Made by a program: the position numbers and the translations under genes. DNA of 64,000 bases from Micrococcaceae bacterium Sec5.7 (GTDB lineage Bacteria; Actinomycetota; Actinomycetes; Actinomycetales; Micrococcaceae), in assembly GCA_039636785.1 (NCBI GenBank), contig CP144169.1:434001-498000 (forward strand). Direction: 5' to 3'. Below the pieces are notes generated by a model. It was not told the origin of the DNA. It did not search any database and saw only the letters and a program-made list of their open reading frames with translations. This document shows, piece after piece, positions 44,692 to 54,046 of the stretch (position 1 is the first letter of the stretch; each line of letters begins with the position of its first letter).

Positions 44692-45569
44692 CCGGCGTCC
44701 ACGGATGTGCGGGAGACCGGCGGCGCCATGATCCTGTCCACAGCTGCCTGGTCCATGAGCCGCGGCGGGACATAGTCATCGCCGATGGCTGAAACGGTTG
44801 CCGCCAGGACCGTGAGGATGCGCTCCTGGGCCGTCCTGAGCCGTTCAAACACGGCGCCGGCAGTGACGGGAGCTGATCCATCGTGGCCGGTGTCGGAGTC
44901 GGTGATGTAGGCCAGATTGGCGAAACCCATGTTGAGTTCAGCGGCCAGGACGGGCTCCGGGTACTGGGTCATGCTGATGATGTCGGCACCGCCGGCCACG
45001 TACCAGGCCGATTCGGCCTTCGTCGAGAAGCGTGGCCCGTTGATGACCACCACCGTCCCCGCAGCCGCGTACAGGAGGCCGTGGGCGGCCAGCGACGCGG
45101 ACAGACGCGCCCGCAGCGCCGGGCAGAAGGGCTCCGCGGCCGGCAGGTGCTGCACCCCGGCCGGTTCGGCGCCGTCGAAAACCGCGCCGTCGAAGAAGGT
45201 GTCGCACCGGCCCCAGGTGCGGTCGATCAGCTGGTCTGTCACCACAAAGGTGTCCGGACCATACCCTGCCCGCAGGCCGCCGACGGCCGACGATGAGATG
45301 ACTGCCTCGACGCCCAGGCTCTTGAGAGCCCACAGATTGGCGCGGTAGTTGATCTTCTGCGGCGGGAGCGAATGCCCGGCGCCGTGCCGTGGGAGAAAAG
45401 CCACCGTCTGGCCGGCTACAACGGCCAAAGTGACAGGGCCCGACGGCGGACCGTAGGGAGTATCAATGGTCACCGTTGACTGCACGGTGGCTCCCGGCAG
45501 CCGGTAGGTTCCGGATCCTCCGATGATGCCGATGCGTGTCTGGACGGTGTGGTGCTGCGCCTGATGCAT
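44688..45569 (-). CDS. S-methyl-5-thioadenosine phosphorylase-like purine nucleoside phosphorylase
   Basis: 293 residues from ATG 45569 (MHQAQHHTVQTRIGIIGGSGTYRL). It has the MTAP/PNP-family-2 signature: RHGAGHSLPPQKINYRANLWALKSLGVE (about residues 68-95) and the base/ribose-site segment INGPRFSTKAESAWY with ADIISMTQYPEPVLAAEL. The reaction is phosphorolysis of methylthioadenosine or a related nucleoside. It overlaps the epimerase gene and begins eight bases after the membrane glycosyltransferase gene. Confidence 0.87.
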   Translation of the reverse strand: MHQAQHHTVQTRIGIIGGSGTYRLPGATVQSTVTIDTPYGPPSGPVTLAVVAGQTVAFLPRHGAGHSLPPQKINYRANLWALKSLGVEAVISSSAVGGLRAGYGPDTFVVTDQLIDRTWGRCDTFFDGAVFDGAEPAGVQHLPAAEPFCPALRARLSASLAAHGLLYAAAGTVVVINGPRFSTKAESAWYVAGGADIISMTQYPEPVLAAELNMGFANLAYITDSDTGHDGSAPVTAGAVFERLRTAQERILTVLAATVSAIGDDYVPPRLMDQAAVDRIMAPPVSRTSVDAG

Positions 45570-45576
45570 AACGCCA

Positions 45577-47025
45577 TCATGCCATTCGGGCAACGGACAG
45601 GATCCCCGCGCGTCGCCGCAGCCAGGCCCCCGCTGCAATGGCGAACGCTGCGGCGAGCAGCACGGACTGGTTGATCAGCTCCTTGTGGGGAGTGGCTGAT
45701 GGCACCATGTAGATGACATCAAGGGCAAGGATCACGGTGATGTACTCCCACCGCCGGCTCAGGACGATGAACGGCAGCAGCATCAGCGCGTACCAGGGGT
45801 AGTCGGGGCTGACGATCAGCAGCGTCAGCCCGATCATGGTTGTCTGCCGCTCCCAGATGTTCCCCGCATTGCTGGTGCGCAGCACGGCCAGGGCCACCAG
45901 GGCCAGTGCCGCGGCGCTGAGCAGCGGGGGCCACGGTCCGGCGGAGAGGATCTGCGCCAGTCCGAATCGGATGCCGCCGGCCTGGCTGTAGCCCTCTTCC
46001 TTCAGATACCCGGGCAAAAAGCCCAGGACGCCGGCACCGGCAGCCAGCAGATAAGGCACGTACAGGGCGGCAAAAGTGCCGATGGCCGCAACAATAAAGC
46101 GGGCCGGGCGTTTGAATAGCAGGGCGGGTGCGGCGATCACGGGAATGAGTTTTGTGGCCACCGCGGCACCGAACGCGACGCCGGACCGGAGGGGTTTGCC
46201 CGTGACCAGCAGCATCCCGGCGGCGAGGATGAGGGCACCACCGAGCACATCGACGTGGGCGTTGTTCACCGCTTCGAGCTGCACCAACGGGCTCCAGGCC
46301 CACACCGCCGCCAGGTGGACGGGCAGCCCGGTGCGGGCCAGCGCCCTCATCAGCATCAGCGCGACGGCCACACTGATCAGCAGGCCGCCCAGTTGGAAAG
46401 GCAGGAAACCCACAGTGTCCGGGACGGCCGCACGGACGGCGAAGAAATAGATCTCCGCGGTTGGTGGGTAGATGGTGGGCACGTGGGGCCGGTTGATGGC
46501 CGTGCACAGGGGGTTACCGGACGGGAAACCGGAGGCAGCCACGGAGCCGGTCCCGAAAAGGTCCTCCGGACAGAGAGTTTTCCCGTCGGGTCCGGACGTT
46601 CCCGGCGCGAACAGCCAGGCAGGCCGGTGCCCGGCAAGTGTTTCGTCAACAGGGACGAAGGCATAGGGGGAAACCCCGGCCTTCTGCACGATTCCGTCCC
46701 AGGCATACCGGGCGGAGTCGTTGCTGGTCCGGGGCGGGGCGCTCATCGCGGCCACCCCCAGCAGCAGCGTTCCCGCAATGATCACGGCGCCGATCCGGCG
46801 CCGTGATACGTGCCGCAGAATGCGGACGGCAACGATGAGAACCAGCCAGGACACACAGGATCCCAGGACAGGCGCCGGATCAAACGGGTTGCCGGGCAGC
46901 ACCATCCACCACAGCACAACCGCACAGACACCCAGCAGCCCCGGCAACACCACCCACAACGCGAAACCGTTACCCGCCGGTGCCTGTCCTGCCGATTTCG
47001 GTTCCACCCCTTGATCCTGCCCCAT
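45577..47025 (-). CDS. polytopic mannosyltransferase-like membrane protein (GT87/DUF2029-like)
   Basis: 482 residues from ATG 47025; the frame extends further but upstream codons look non-coding. About ten to twelve hydrophobic spans are present. The first extracytoplasmic loop holds DSARYAWDGIV, the acidic catalytic-type motif of GT-C glycosyltransferases, followed by PTIYPPTAEIYF. The family uses polyprenyl-phosphate sugars outside the membrane. It heads the minus-strand half of the cluster, divergent from the Mo-oxidoreductase gene. Confidence 0.8.
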   Translation of the reverse strand: MGQDQGVEPKSAGQAPAGNGFALWVVLPGLLGVCAVVLWWMVLPGNPFDPAPVLGSCVSWLVLIVAVRILRHVSRRRIGAVIIAGTLLLGVAAMSAPPRTSNDSARYAWDGIVQKAGVSPYAFVPVDETLAGHRPAWLFAPGTSGPDGKTLCPEDLFGTGSVAASGFPSGNPLCTAINRPHVPTIYPPTAEIYFFAVRAAVPDTVGFLPFQLGGLLISVAVALMLMRALARTGLPVHLAAVWAWSPLVQLEAVNNAHVDVLGGALILAAGMLLVTGKPLRSGVAFGAAVATKLIPVIAAPALLFKRPARFIVAAIGTFAALYVPYLLAAGAGVLGFLPGYLKEEGYSQAGGIRFGLAQILSAGPWPPLLSAAALALVALAVLRTSNAGNIWERQTTMIGLTLLIVSPDYPWYALMLLPFIVLSRRWEYITVILALDVIYMVPSATPHKELINQSVLLAAAFAIAAGAWLRRRAGILSVARMA

Positions 47026-47118
47026 GCCGTCCCCGGGCGCCGAACCATTTCCGCAGGCTTCCGCGTTTCGTAAGGTTTCAGGCCACCGGTGCCGACGCAA
47101 TGGTGGTGTGATCGAACT

Positions 47119-48315
47119 ATGCAAAAGCTCACTGAGGCGTTGGCCGCCAAGTTTGCCTCGCCGACGCGAAGCACGCGTCTGACGGTTGTTCTGGGGCGTT
47201 GGCTGGGGGTGAGTTTTACTGTCTGTTTCCTCACCGGTCTTTTCAGCCACGGGCTGCAGAACCCGCCGGACTGGATGTTCTTCCTCACCCGTCCTGTCTG
47301 GATTTACCAGCTGACACAGGGGCTGCACGTGACCGCGGGCATTGCCTCGATTCCGTTGCTGATGGCGAAACTGTGGTCCGTTTACCCGGAGCTGCTCAAA
47401 TGGCCGCCGGTTAAGTCAGTGATCCACGGGCTGGAGCGGGCATCGATCGCCCTGTTCATATCCTCCTCACTCCTCGAGCTGATAACAGGCCTGATCAACA
47501 CCTACAAGTGGTATCCATGGCCGTTTCCGTTCCGTGAAACCCACTATTGGCTGGCCTGGGTGATCTGGGGCTCGTTGCTGCTGCATATTGCCGTGAAGCT
47601 GCCGGCGATCATGACCAATTGGAGAGGACGTTCCGTCCGTGAGTCGGAAAGAACCGCGGGCGACGGCGACGCCTCAGGTTCTGCTGCCGGTCAGAGTGCC
47701 GCCGTCGTTCCCGCACCGGGGCGCTGGTCCAGGCGCGCGTTCCTCGCGGGAGTGGGTGTCACCACCGGCGCGCTGGTGCTCACCACAGCCGGGCAGTCCT
47801 TCTCCTGGCTTAGTCCGCTGAATCTGTTCGCGCCGCGCAAAATGGGCACGGGCCCGCAGTCCGTTCCGGTCAACCGGACGGCGGCCGACGCCAAAGTGGC
47901 GGAGCTGGCGCGGTCAGCAGACTGGAAGCTGGCCGTTACGTACCGCGGTACCAGCCGCGCCTTCAGCCTGACCGAGCTCCGCGCGTTGCCGCAGCAGGGT
48001 CACGAGTTGCCCATTGCGTGTGTGGAAGGCTGGAGCCAGACGGCCCATTGGCGGGGAGTCCGGATGCGGGACCTGATCGCCGCCGTCGGTGCTCCTGCGG
48101 AGTCGGCGCTCCGCGTGACAAGCCTTGAACCAGAGGGTGTCTACAGGATCATGGATATGCCCGCAGTGTACGTCCAGGACGAGAAAACCCTGGTGGCGCT
48201 CGAGCTCAACGGCCAGGTCCTGGACCTCGATCACGGATACCCGGCCCGGGTTATCGCGCCCGGACGCCCCGGCGTCCTTCAAACCAAATGGCTGCAGTCC
48301 GTGGAGGTGCTGTGA
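47119..48315 (+). CDS. molybdopterin-dependent oxidoreductase fused to a b561-like membrane domain
   Basis: 398 residues from ATG 47119. The N-terminal third has four to five spans with His residues placed for b-heme (LFSHGLQNPP, TQGLHVTAGIA, IHGLERASIA, LLLHIAVKL). A twin-arginine-like RWSRRAFLAGVGV then precedes another span. From about residue 250 the domain is sulfite-oxidase/YedY type, with the Mo-ligand Cys in LPIACVEGWSQTAHWRGVRMRDL. It probably moves electrons between quinol and an extracellular substrate. The membrane protein after it overlaps by four bases. Confidence 0.85.
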   Translation: MQKLTEALAAKFASPTRSTRLTVVLGRWLGVSFTVCFLTGLFSHGLQNPPDWMFFLTRPVWIYQLTQGLHVTAGIASIPLLMAKLWSVYPELLKWPPVKSVIHGLERASIALFISSSLLELITGLINTYKWYPWPFPFRETHYWLAWVIWGSLLLHIAVKLPAIMTNWRGRSVRESERTAGDGDASGSAAGQSAAVVPAPGRWSRRAFLAGVGVTTGALVLTTAGQSFSWLSPLNLFAPRKMGTGPQSVPVNRTAADAKVAELARSADWKLAVTYRGTSRAFSLTELRALPQQGHELPIACVEGWSQTAHWRGVRMRDLIAAVGAPAESALRVTSLEPEGVYRIMDMPAVYVQDEKTLVALELNGQVLDLDHGYPARVIAPGRPGVLQTKWLQSVEVL

Positions 48316-48776
48316 AACCGTCCAACGCCCTCAAATGGACCCGGATTTTCCTCGGCCTGGCAGGCGCCGGGCTGGCCGTTTACGGCCTGCTGGGTCTGCC
48401 CACCCAGCTCGGCTTTCCGCAACTGCTCGGACTCCTGACCTGGTTGGCTAGCGCGATTCTGCTGCACGACGGCGTGATCGTCCCGTTGTCCACGCTGGCC
48501 GGCGCCGGGCTGACGCGCCTGAGCTTCGGGCTCCGCCCGGTATCCGCCGCGGTGCTGCGGGGCGCCCTCATGACGGGTGCCGTGATCACGCTCGTTGCCG
48601 GAGTGCTGCTCAAGGCGCAGTCGGTGGCCCGGAACACCAGCGCACTCGAGGAAAACTATGCCGCGAACCTCGCCTGGTTCTGGGCGGTTCTGGCCGCGGC
48701 CGCGGCCGCGGTGATCTACGCCGTGGAGCGCAGGGGCAAGGCGGCGGGCGACAGCCGGCAGAACACTCTGCCCTGA
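48312..48776 (+). CDS. small membrane protein, partner of the Mo-oxidoreductase
   Basis: 154 residues from GTG 48312, inside the stop of the upstream gene (GTGA), so coupled to it. Three to four spans (IFLGLAGAGLAVYGLLGL; LLTWLASAILLHDGVIV; GALMTGAVITLVAGVLL; FWAVLAAAAAAVIYAV). One His in a membrane helix (LLHDG). No known family. Its last 61 bases overlap the convergent methyltransferase gene. Confidence 0.75.
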   Translation: MKPSNALKWTRIFLGLAGAGLAVYGLLGLPTQLGFPQLLGLLTWLASAILLHDGVIVPLSTLAGAGLTRLSFGLRPVSAAVLRGALMTGAVITLVAGVLLKAQSVARNTSALEENYAANLAWFWAVLAAAAAAVIYAVERRGKAAGDSRQNTLP

Positions 48777-49441
48777 ATCCGCTGCGTGGACACTACCGCC
48801 CAGCCGGTCCTCCGCGCCCGGGATTCCAGCGCCGGCAGTCCTGCCCTGGCCCAGGAGAACGGCTCGCTCAGGTTCCCGTCGCCGTCCTCCAGCACCGCCC
48901 GGTAAGCCGCGTCGACGTCGTCGTCCGTTTCCACCTCCACGAGCAGCGTTCCCCGCGGCGCAATGAGTTGCCGGCAGCGGCGCAGCAGGGAGCTGATGCT
49001 TCCCCCGATGCCGATGTTGCCATCAAGGAGGAGCAGGGATTGCCAAAGCCCGGACTGCGGAACCGCGGAGAATACTGACTGCTCAAGTGCCCGGGCGCCG
49101 CGGCTGCGGGCGCACCGGACGGCCTCCGTGCTCGTATCGATTCCGAGTGCTACGAGACCCAGCGACTGGGCGGCGGATAACATCCTGCCCGGACCGCAGC
49201 CAATATCGAGCACCGGCCCGTCCAGACTCTGCAGGAGGAGTCGTTCCAGCGTGCTCGCCTCCGCGCACCAGCCGAGGACATCAAACTCAACAGTGCAAGT
49301 GCCGGTGCAAGAGCCGGTGCGGGGGCCGGCGCCGTCGGGTCGCAGCGTCAGCGTACCGCCGCCAAGCCGCAAGGCGCGTGCATATGGTTCGCGGTGGCCC
49401 TGGCCAAAAACGGCCGGGGCGGCGCTGACCGTTGAAGTCAT
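48716..49441 (-). CDS. class I SAM-dependent methyltransferase
   Basis: 241 residues. Motif I GPVLDIGCGPGRMLSAA (about residues 74-90), the acidic loop LVALGIDTSTEAV, and LLLDGNIGIGGSISSLLRRC and GTLLVEVETDDDVD beyond. Small-molecule type. It is convergent with and overlaps the membrane protein gene by 61 bases, and overlaps the DUF2064 gene start by four bases, so the order on the minus strand is GT2, DUF2064, methyltransferase. Confidence 0.85.
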   Translation of the reverse strand: MTSTVSAAPAVFGQGHREPYARALRLGGGTLTLRPDGAGPRTGSCTGTCTVEFDVLGWCAEASTLERLLLQSLDGPVLDIGCGPGRMLSAAQSLGLVALGIDTSTEAVRCARSRGARALEQSVFSAVPQSGLWQSLLLLDGNIGIGGSISSLLRRCRQLIAPRGTLLVEVETDDDVDAAYRAVLEDGDGNLSEPFSWARAGLPALESRARRTGWAVVSTQRIQGRVFCRLSPAALPLRSTA

Positions 49442-50103
49442 GGCCGCGCTCCGGCGTGTAGGTTTTCGCCGGCGGCAGCCACCGCGGCAGCGAAACGAGT
49501 GCCGGGGATTTCGGCAGCGATCTGCACGGCGTCGTCAAAATAGTCCATGTCTCTCAGGGCAGTCAGCTGTCCAACCGATAGGCCGGCTGCGGACAACCGG
49601 GCGAGCTGTTCGGCTCCGGTCGTGCCAGTGGACATCGGTACGCCCCTGATCAAGGCGCCGTCGGGCCGGCGCAGAGCAAGCGCCCAGAAACCGCCGTCAG
49701 CGGCCGGGCCCAGCCAGGCATCGTGAACCGGAGCTGCCGAGGCCCAGTCCCGGAGGAGGGGAGCGGCATGCTCCATTGAAAACTGGGGTGTGTCCATTCC
49801 AATGATCAGCAGGGGCCCGTCCACGGAATCGCAGATGGCCGCCAGCCGTTCGTCCAGGGAGCCGCCGGCCTGGGCCACAACCGTGAACCCCGCGGCATCC
49901 CGGCTCCGAGGAGTCCCGTCGATGACCAGCATCCGTTCCCGCGCCGGCAAGAGCCGCACCGTCTCCAGCGTCCGCGCCAGGCTCAGTTGTGCAATGTAGG
50001 CAGCCTCCGATGGTGTCAGCGGCGGTGTGAGCCGGGTCTTCACCCGCCCGGGCAGGCACTCCTTGGCGATGACCGCAACAGCCAGATCCATCGTGATGTT
50101 CAT
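49438..50103 (-). CDS. DUF2064 / TIGR04282-type glycosyltransferase-like protein
   Basis: 221 residues from ATG 50103, overlapping the GT2 stop (ATGA). It has KECLPGRVKTRLTPPLTPSEAA (residues 14-35), the nucleotide-binding-like start of the family, and LLIIGMDTPQFSMEHAAPLLRDW with a metal-type Asp. The fold is nucleotidyl/glycosyltransferase GT-A-like. Relatives occur in arsenosugar clusters and in the M. tuberculosis Rv0540 neighbourhood. Reaction unproven. Confidence 0.82.
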   Translation of the reverse strand: MNITMDLAVAVIAKECLPGRVKTRLTPPLTPSEAAYIAQLSLARTLETVRLLPARERMLVIDGTPRSRDAAGFTVVAQAGGSLDERLAAICDSVDGPLLIIGMDTPQFSMEHAAPLLRDWASAAPVHDAWLGPAADGGFWALALRRPDGALIRGVPMSTGTTGAEQLARLSAAGLSVGQLTALRDMDYFDDAVQIAAEIPGTRFAAAVAAAGENLHAGARP

Positions 50104-50825
50104 AGCTGTTCTTCGCTGCCGCTGGCATTTCGGACCGGTCCGGCCGCCAGGGCTGCTGCTGCAGCCTTGAGCTGGACGGACATGTCGCGCACTGCCGTCA
50201 CCGTTCCCCGGACGGTTCCGGTGACTTTGGATTTTCCTGTGCGCGGGACGTATGCCACCGGAAGCTCGACGATCTTCCAGCCGCAAAGGCTGGCCTTGAG
50301 GAACATCTCCAGCGGATAGCCGCTCCGGCGGTCTTCGAGCCCCAGAGACAACAGCTCAGTGCGTCGGGCGGCCCTCATGGGTCCCAGATCGGTGACAGAC
50401 TCGCCGGTGAGGCGGCGCAGCCGCCAAGCCAGGACTATGTTGGCCACCCGGGCATGAAAAGTCCATGAACCGCGCTGGGGCTGCCGGCTGCCCAGGACAA
50501 GGTCAGCCGCGCCCGCAATCACAGGTTCCAGCAGGCCCGGCAGCTGGGCCGGGTCCAGGGACCCGTCACAGTCGCAGAACGCCACAAAGTCCGCGGTCGC
50601 AGCGAGCAGCCCGGCATGGGCCGCCGCGCCGAAGCCCCGCCGCTCCTCCCGGACCACCATGGCACCAAGATCCGCTGCGAGTTCACCTGATCCATCGGCC
50701 GATCCGTTGTCCACCACAATGGCCCGGTACCCTGCCGGCATCCGGGAGAGAACCCAGGGCAGGGCCCCGCGCTCATCGAGGCACGGCAGCACAACATCCA
50801 CACTGGGCCCGGGCGTTTGATTCAT
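50100..50825 (-). CDS. family 2 glycosyltransferase (polyprenyl-phosphate sugar synthase type)
   Basis: 241 residues, GT-A fold: VDVVLPCLDERGALPWVLSRM at the start, IVVDNGSADGSGELA (about 34-48), FVAFCDCDGSLDPAQLPGLL with the metal DxD-type motif (about 85-105), VLGSRQPQRGSWTFHARVAN and EMFLKASLCGWKIVELPVAYVPR. No C-terminal membrane part. It likely makes a lipid-linked sugar used by the GT-C membrane enzyme at 45577. First gene of the minus-strand trio. Confidence 0.87.
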   Translation of the reverse strand: MNQTPGPSVDVVLPCLDERGALPWVLSRMPAGYRAIVVDNGSADGSGELAADLGAMVVREERRGFGAAAHAGLLAATADFVAFCDCDGSLDPAQLPGLLEPVIAGAADLVLGSRQPQRGSWTFHARVANIVLAWRLRRLTGESVTDLGPMRAARRTELLSLGLEDRRSGYPLEMFLKASLCGWKIVELPVAYVPRTGKSKVTGTVRGTVTAVRDMSVQLKAAAAALAAGPVRNASGSEEQL

Positions 50826-51129
50826 CCTTCTACGCTATGGTTTCCGGCAGCAAACTTCGCGCCGATTTCCTTACGGTATGGGGACAAACGGCCTCCGAGG
50901 CCCCCGTTCCGGCCGCTGAGTCCCTGCAGGTGCATCCGGACCCGCTTTGGATGCGGTGCGCGTAAGTAATGGCCATGCTCCCCTGGCCGCGAGAGGGGGC
51001 GGGAGGGGGCGGCCGCCTGCCCGGGGAACAAGGACCGGACGAGGTTGCCCGCCCCCGTCTCACCCGGCCCGGGGTGCCGGCGATCATCGACGCCCATTTC
51101 CCGGCAGCCTCCGCCGGTGCCCTGATCGG
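50826..51129. other. gap upstream of the GT2 gene
   Basis: No gene recognised. It should hold the promoter of the GT2-DUF2064-methyltransferase operon on the minus strand. Overlapping GC-rich open frames lack coding character. Confidence 0.35.
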
Positions 51130-51366
51130 ATAATCCGTCCCTCTAACCGGGGCGAAGAAGAGCTACTGGCCCTCGGCGCCGGGACCGCTCTCTGGCTCAC
51201 GGAAGCCGCCGCAGCCGGGACCGCGAAAATCCGGCACAAAATGGAGCGCTCAGTGACCCTGGCGAAGGTCCTGGGCACCGCCGGCTGGGCCAACTTCGGC
51301 ACCGCCACACCCATGACCGCATCCGCCGTTGACGGCGATCTTGAAGGAGCCACCGATGAGCACTAG
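51130..51366 (+). mobile_element. probable IS21 IstA transposase C-terminal remnant
   Basis: The frame reads EEELLALGAGTALWLTEAAA, then IRHKMERSVTLAKVLGTAGW and closes with DGDLEGATDEH. The KM-RSVTLAKVLGT and DL-xILDH pattern recalls the end of IstA of actinobacterial IS21 elements. There is no IstB ATPase after it and nothing upstream. Recognition is by eye and moderate. Confidence 0.35.
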
Positions 51367-51569
51367 AACCCTTGCCGTGCCCGGGCCTGGAAAATCGCCG
51401 ACTTCGACGGCGGAGACCATGTTTCCGCCCATGCCGACGACCACGACAACCCATCCGTCAACTGTTCGAGGCCAGGCCCGCGGGTTGAGCGGGCAGTCCC
51501 GGCGACATCAGTCTTCCTTGTGGGTCTGGTATTGCGGCGGCCGTCGCAGCATATCCGGATGGGAGCGTA

Positions 51570-52496
51570 TCAGTGGCCGCCACTCCTGTGGATGGACCCG
51601 TTGACTCCGTCGGGGAAGAACCCGCCGGATGTGACCGATTTCGGTGTCAGATAGGCGATGTTCAGTACCTGCGCGGCGGTGCGGCTGAACGCGAGACCGT
51701 TGCGGTCGGTCGGCACGAGGTTGGCCACCTTAGGGGTTCCGATGCCCTGATCAAGGTCCGTCCTGCCGTCCAGGCTGTCGCGGGCGTCAGAGATGGCCTG
51801 CGCCGGTGCCTGCAGATCCCTGGCGTACAGGGTGGTCCTGATAATGCCGGCGTGGTAGGCCTCCACGGCAAGAATGCCGGCTGCCGCCTCCAGGTATGTT
51901 TTGTTGTCGATGAGCGGGGCAGCTCCCTTATAGGCGGTGACTCCGACGTCTTCGAAGATAAACGCCCCGAGCAGGAAACTCGTTTCGTCCTTGAACGGGC
52001 TGAAGGTCTGGTGTGCGGTGATGAGCCCCGCAGCGCGGGCGGCAGCGGTGAAGCTGGCGTCCAGGTCGATCTTCGGGCGGGCTACCGCGGCTCTGCCCAG
52101 AGCGCTGCGCAGGAAGGCAACATGGGATTTTTCGTCGGCCGCGATTTCCCAGGCGTACTTCTGGATCGGGCTTCCGGCCTTGAAAGGGACCTGGTGGCCG
52201 CCGGTGACCCTGCCCCGTGTGCCCTTGCCCTCGGTGAGGTTATCCCTCAGGCCGTGGCCCGTCACCGCGCGCAGATAGAATTCTGCTTCAAGGTATTCCA
52301 GGTTCAGCGCAAAATTCAGGATTGCGGAATCACTGGGGCTGCCCGCATCGTCATTGGCGGTTGCGGTGGTGGCGGACAGCAACGCGACGGCGCCGCCAAT
52401 CCCTGCTGCACCCGCGGCTCTGAACAGCCGGCGGCGGTCCAGGCTGTCCTCCGCGCTGCGGCTCATTGCATTGTTGATAAATTGCTGGTCGAACAT
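51570..52496 (-). CDS. ferritin-like domain-containing protein, exported
   Basis: 308 residues from ATG 52496 ([20 protein letters not shown]). A twin-arginine signal ([20 protein letters not shown]) ends at TATA. The mature part begins [22 protein letters not shown], a DUF4439/ferritin-2-like helix with carboxylate ligands. It continues [18 protein letters not shown] and [18 protein letters not shown]...[18 protein letters not shown], giving the E and ExxH pairs of a di-iron bundle. Typical of secreted desiccation- or stress-related ferritin-like proteins. Monocistronic. Confidence 0.82.
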   Translation of the reverse strand: MFDQQFINNAMSRSAEDSLDRRRLFRAAGAAGIGGAVALLSATTATANDDAGSPSDSAILNFALNLEYLEAEFYLRAVTGHGLRDNLTEGKGTRGRVTGGHQVPFKAGSPIQKYAWEIAADEKSHVAFLRSALGRAAVARPKIDLDASFTAAARAAGLITAHQTFSPFKDETSFLLGAFIFEDVGVTAYKGAAPLIDNKTYLEAAAGILAVEAYHAGIIRTTLYARDLQAPAQAISDARDSLDGRTDLDQGIGTPKVANLVPTDRNGLAFSRTAAQVLNIAYLTPKSVTSGGFFPDGVNGSIHRSGGH

Positions 52497-53365
52497 TGAG
52501 TGCTCCTGCCATAGGTTACAACCATGAGACCGATGACAGGAGTAGAATACCGCGATCGTGTTTCCGGAGGGAAGAGTCCGACGAGACTCACGTATAGTGC
52601 TCGCGAAATGGGGTGCGTGCCTGATAAGAAGATTAGGTGAGCACGGGTGGTGACATTCCTGATTCTGGTTCATTGACTCCGCGGGGTTATGCGGAGTGTT
52701 GCTGTGGGACTGGAGCTGGCTGATTGCGCGGGACTTCGTATTTACCGGGGCGCGTTGGGTGAAATAGTCGACTCCCGGCTGAGAAATAGGTGCTCCTGGA
52801 CCTGGACGCCGCCAATGCTGCAACACCGAGGGCGCCTTTAAGGTGGTGGTTGCCCTCCAGGGTTATGGTCGATTTAATCCGCCGCAGCCGTCCTAAGATC
52901 TTGCGCAGCAGCCGTCCAAAACCTTCTAATTCGTCCCTGACAGCAGGGCGGTGCTGGTATGGGAAGGAGAAAATGCTTACGATTCCAATACCAAGACGAC
53001 ACGTGGGGCAGCGTCGAGGGATCCCCCTGGACGGGTCCTGTGGAGGCCTTTGTCGATTTTTGCCGGACCGGGTCATGGCCACAGTCACTGACGACCGATA
53101 CCGGGGCATGGGGTTGGCTTGACAGTCCGATGTCGGCGGCGCAGTCTGGAGCGACCGGACCAGGTCCGGCGCGACAACGTTTTGTCGCTTGGATGTCCGG
53201 GCTGGCCACCGCGGCGGTCAAGGTCACCGCAGGCGGGGCAGACCCAACGAGCCGGCAGCTGCATTGGCCGTGGGCTCGCACTTGCCGGCCGCGGCGGTCA
53301 GCTGTGAGCCTGAGCGTGTGGGCTAATTTCCGATCCTTCCACCGAACAGATAAAAGGAGCCGTTC
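52497..53365. other. 870-base region without a recognised gene
   Basis: Overlapping frames on both strands have stop-rich alternatives and no family signature. The left part carries the promoter of the ferritin-like gene, and the extreme right end the ribosome site (AAAGGAG) of the dehalogenase. The middle may be decayed sequence. Confidence 0.4.
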
Positions 53366-54046
53366 ATGAACGATCCAGTGGCAGTGATTGTTTTTGACGT
53401 CAATGAAACCCTCTCGGATATGTCACCCATGGCGGACCGGTTCGCTCAGACGGGGGCCCCGGCGTTGCTGGCTAAAGTGTGGTTCGCGGGACTGCTGCGG
53501 GACGGTTTTGCCCTGGCTGCTACGGGCGGCGGTGAAAAGTTCGCCGTGATAGCGGCCGAATCACTGCGCGGAACACTGACGGGGCTGCCATTGAACCGCA
53601 CCGTAGAGGAAGCCATCGACCACATCATGGAAGGGTTCGCAGCCCTAACCCTTCATCCGGACGCGGCGGGCGGGGTCCGCGCCCTTAAAGCCGCCGGATT
53701 CCGGTTGACCACCCTCAGCAACGGCTCGGCCGGGGTGGCAGAAAAGCTACTCAGCGACGCCGGCATTCTGGGCGACTTCGAACGGCTGCTCTCCGTCGAG
53801 AACGGCCCCGGCTGGAAACCACTCCGTGGATCATACGACTACGCCGCACAAACATGCGGGGTGGAAACGGCCCGGATGCTGCTCACCGCCGCCCACCCCT
53901 GGGACATCCACGGAGCCGCCGGTGCCGGAATGCGCACAGCATGGATCAACCGCACCGGCACACCCTACCCGGGATATTTCACGGCACCCGACATCACCAT
54001 CAGCGCCCTTGACGAACTCGCCCCACGCCTGACCTCCAGCCCCTGA
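53366..54046 (+). CDS. haloacid dehalogenase type II (HAD) family protein
   Basis: 226 residues, AAAGGAG eight bases before the ATG. HAD motif I VIVFDVNETLSDM (nucleophile Asp near 10), motif II TTLSNGSAG (about 113-121), and the closing motif AAHPWDIHGAAGAGMRTAWINR, which is that of L-2-haloacid dehalogenases. The helical cap lies between motifs I and II. The true substrate may not be halogenated. No operon partner. Confidence 0.87.
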   Translation: MNDPVAVIVFDVNETLSDMSPMADRFAQTGAPALLAKVWFAGLLRDGFALAATGGGEKFAVIAAESLRGTLTGLPLNRTVEEAIDHIMEGFAALTLHPDAAGGVRALKAAGFRLTTLSNGSAGVAEKLLSDAGILGDFERLLSVENGPGWKPLRGSYDYAAQTCGVETARMLLTAAHPWDIHGAAGAGMRTAWINRTGTPYPGYFTAPDITISALDELAPRLTSSP

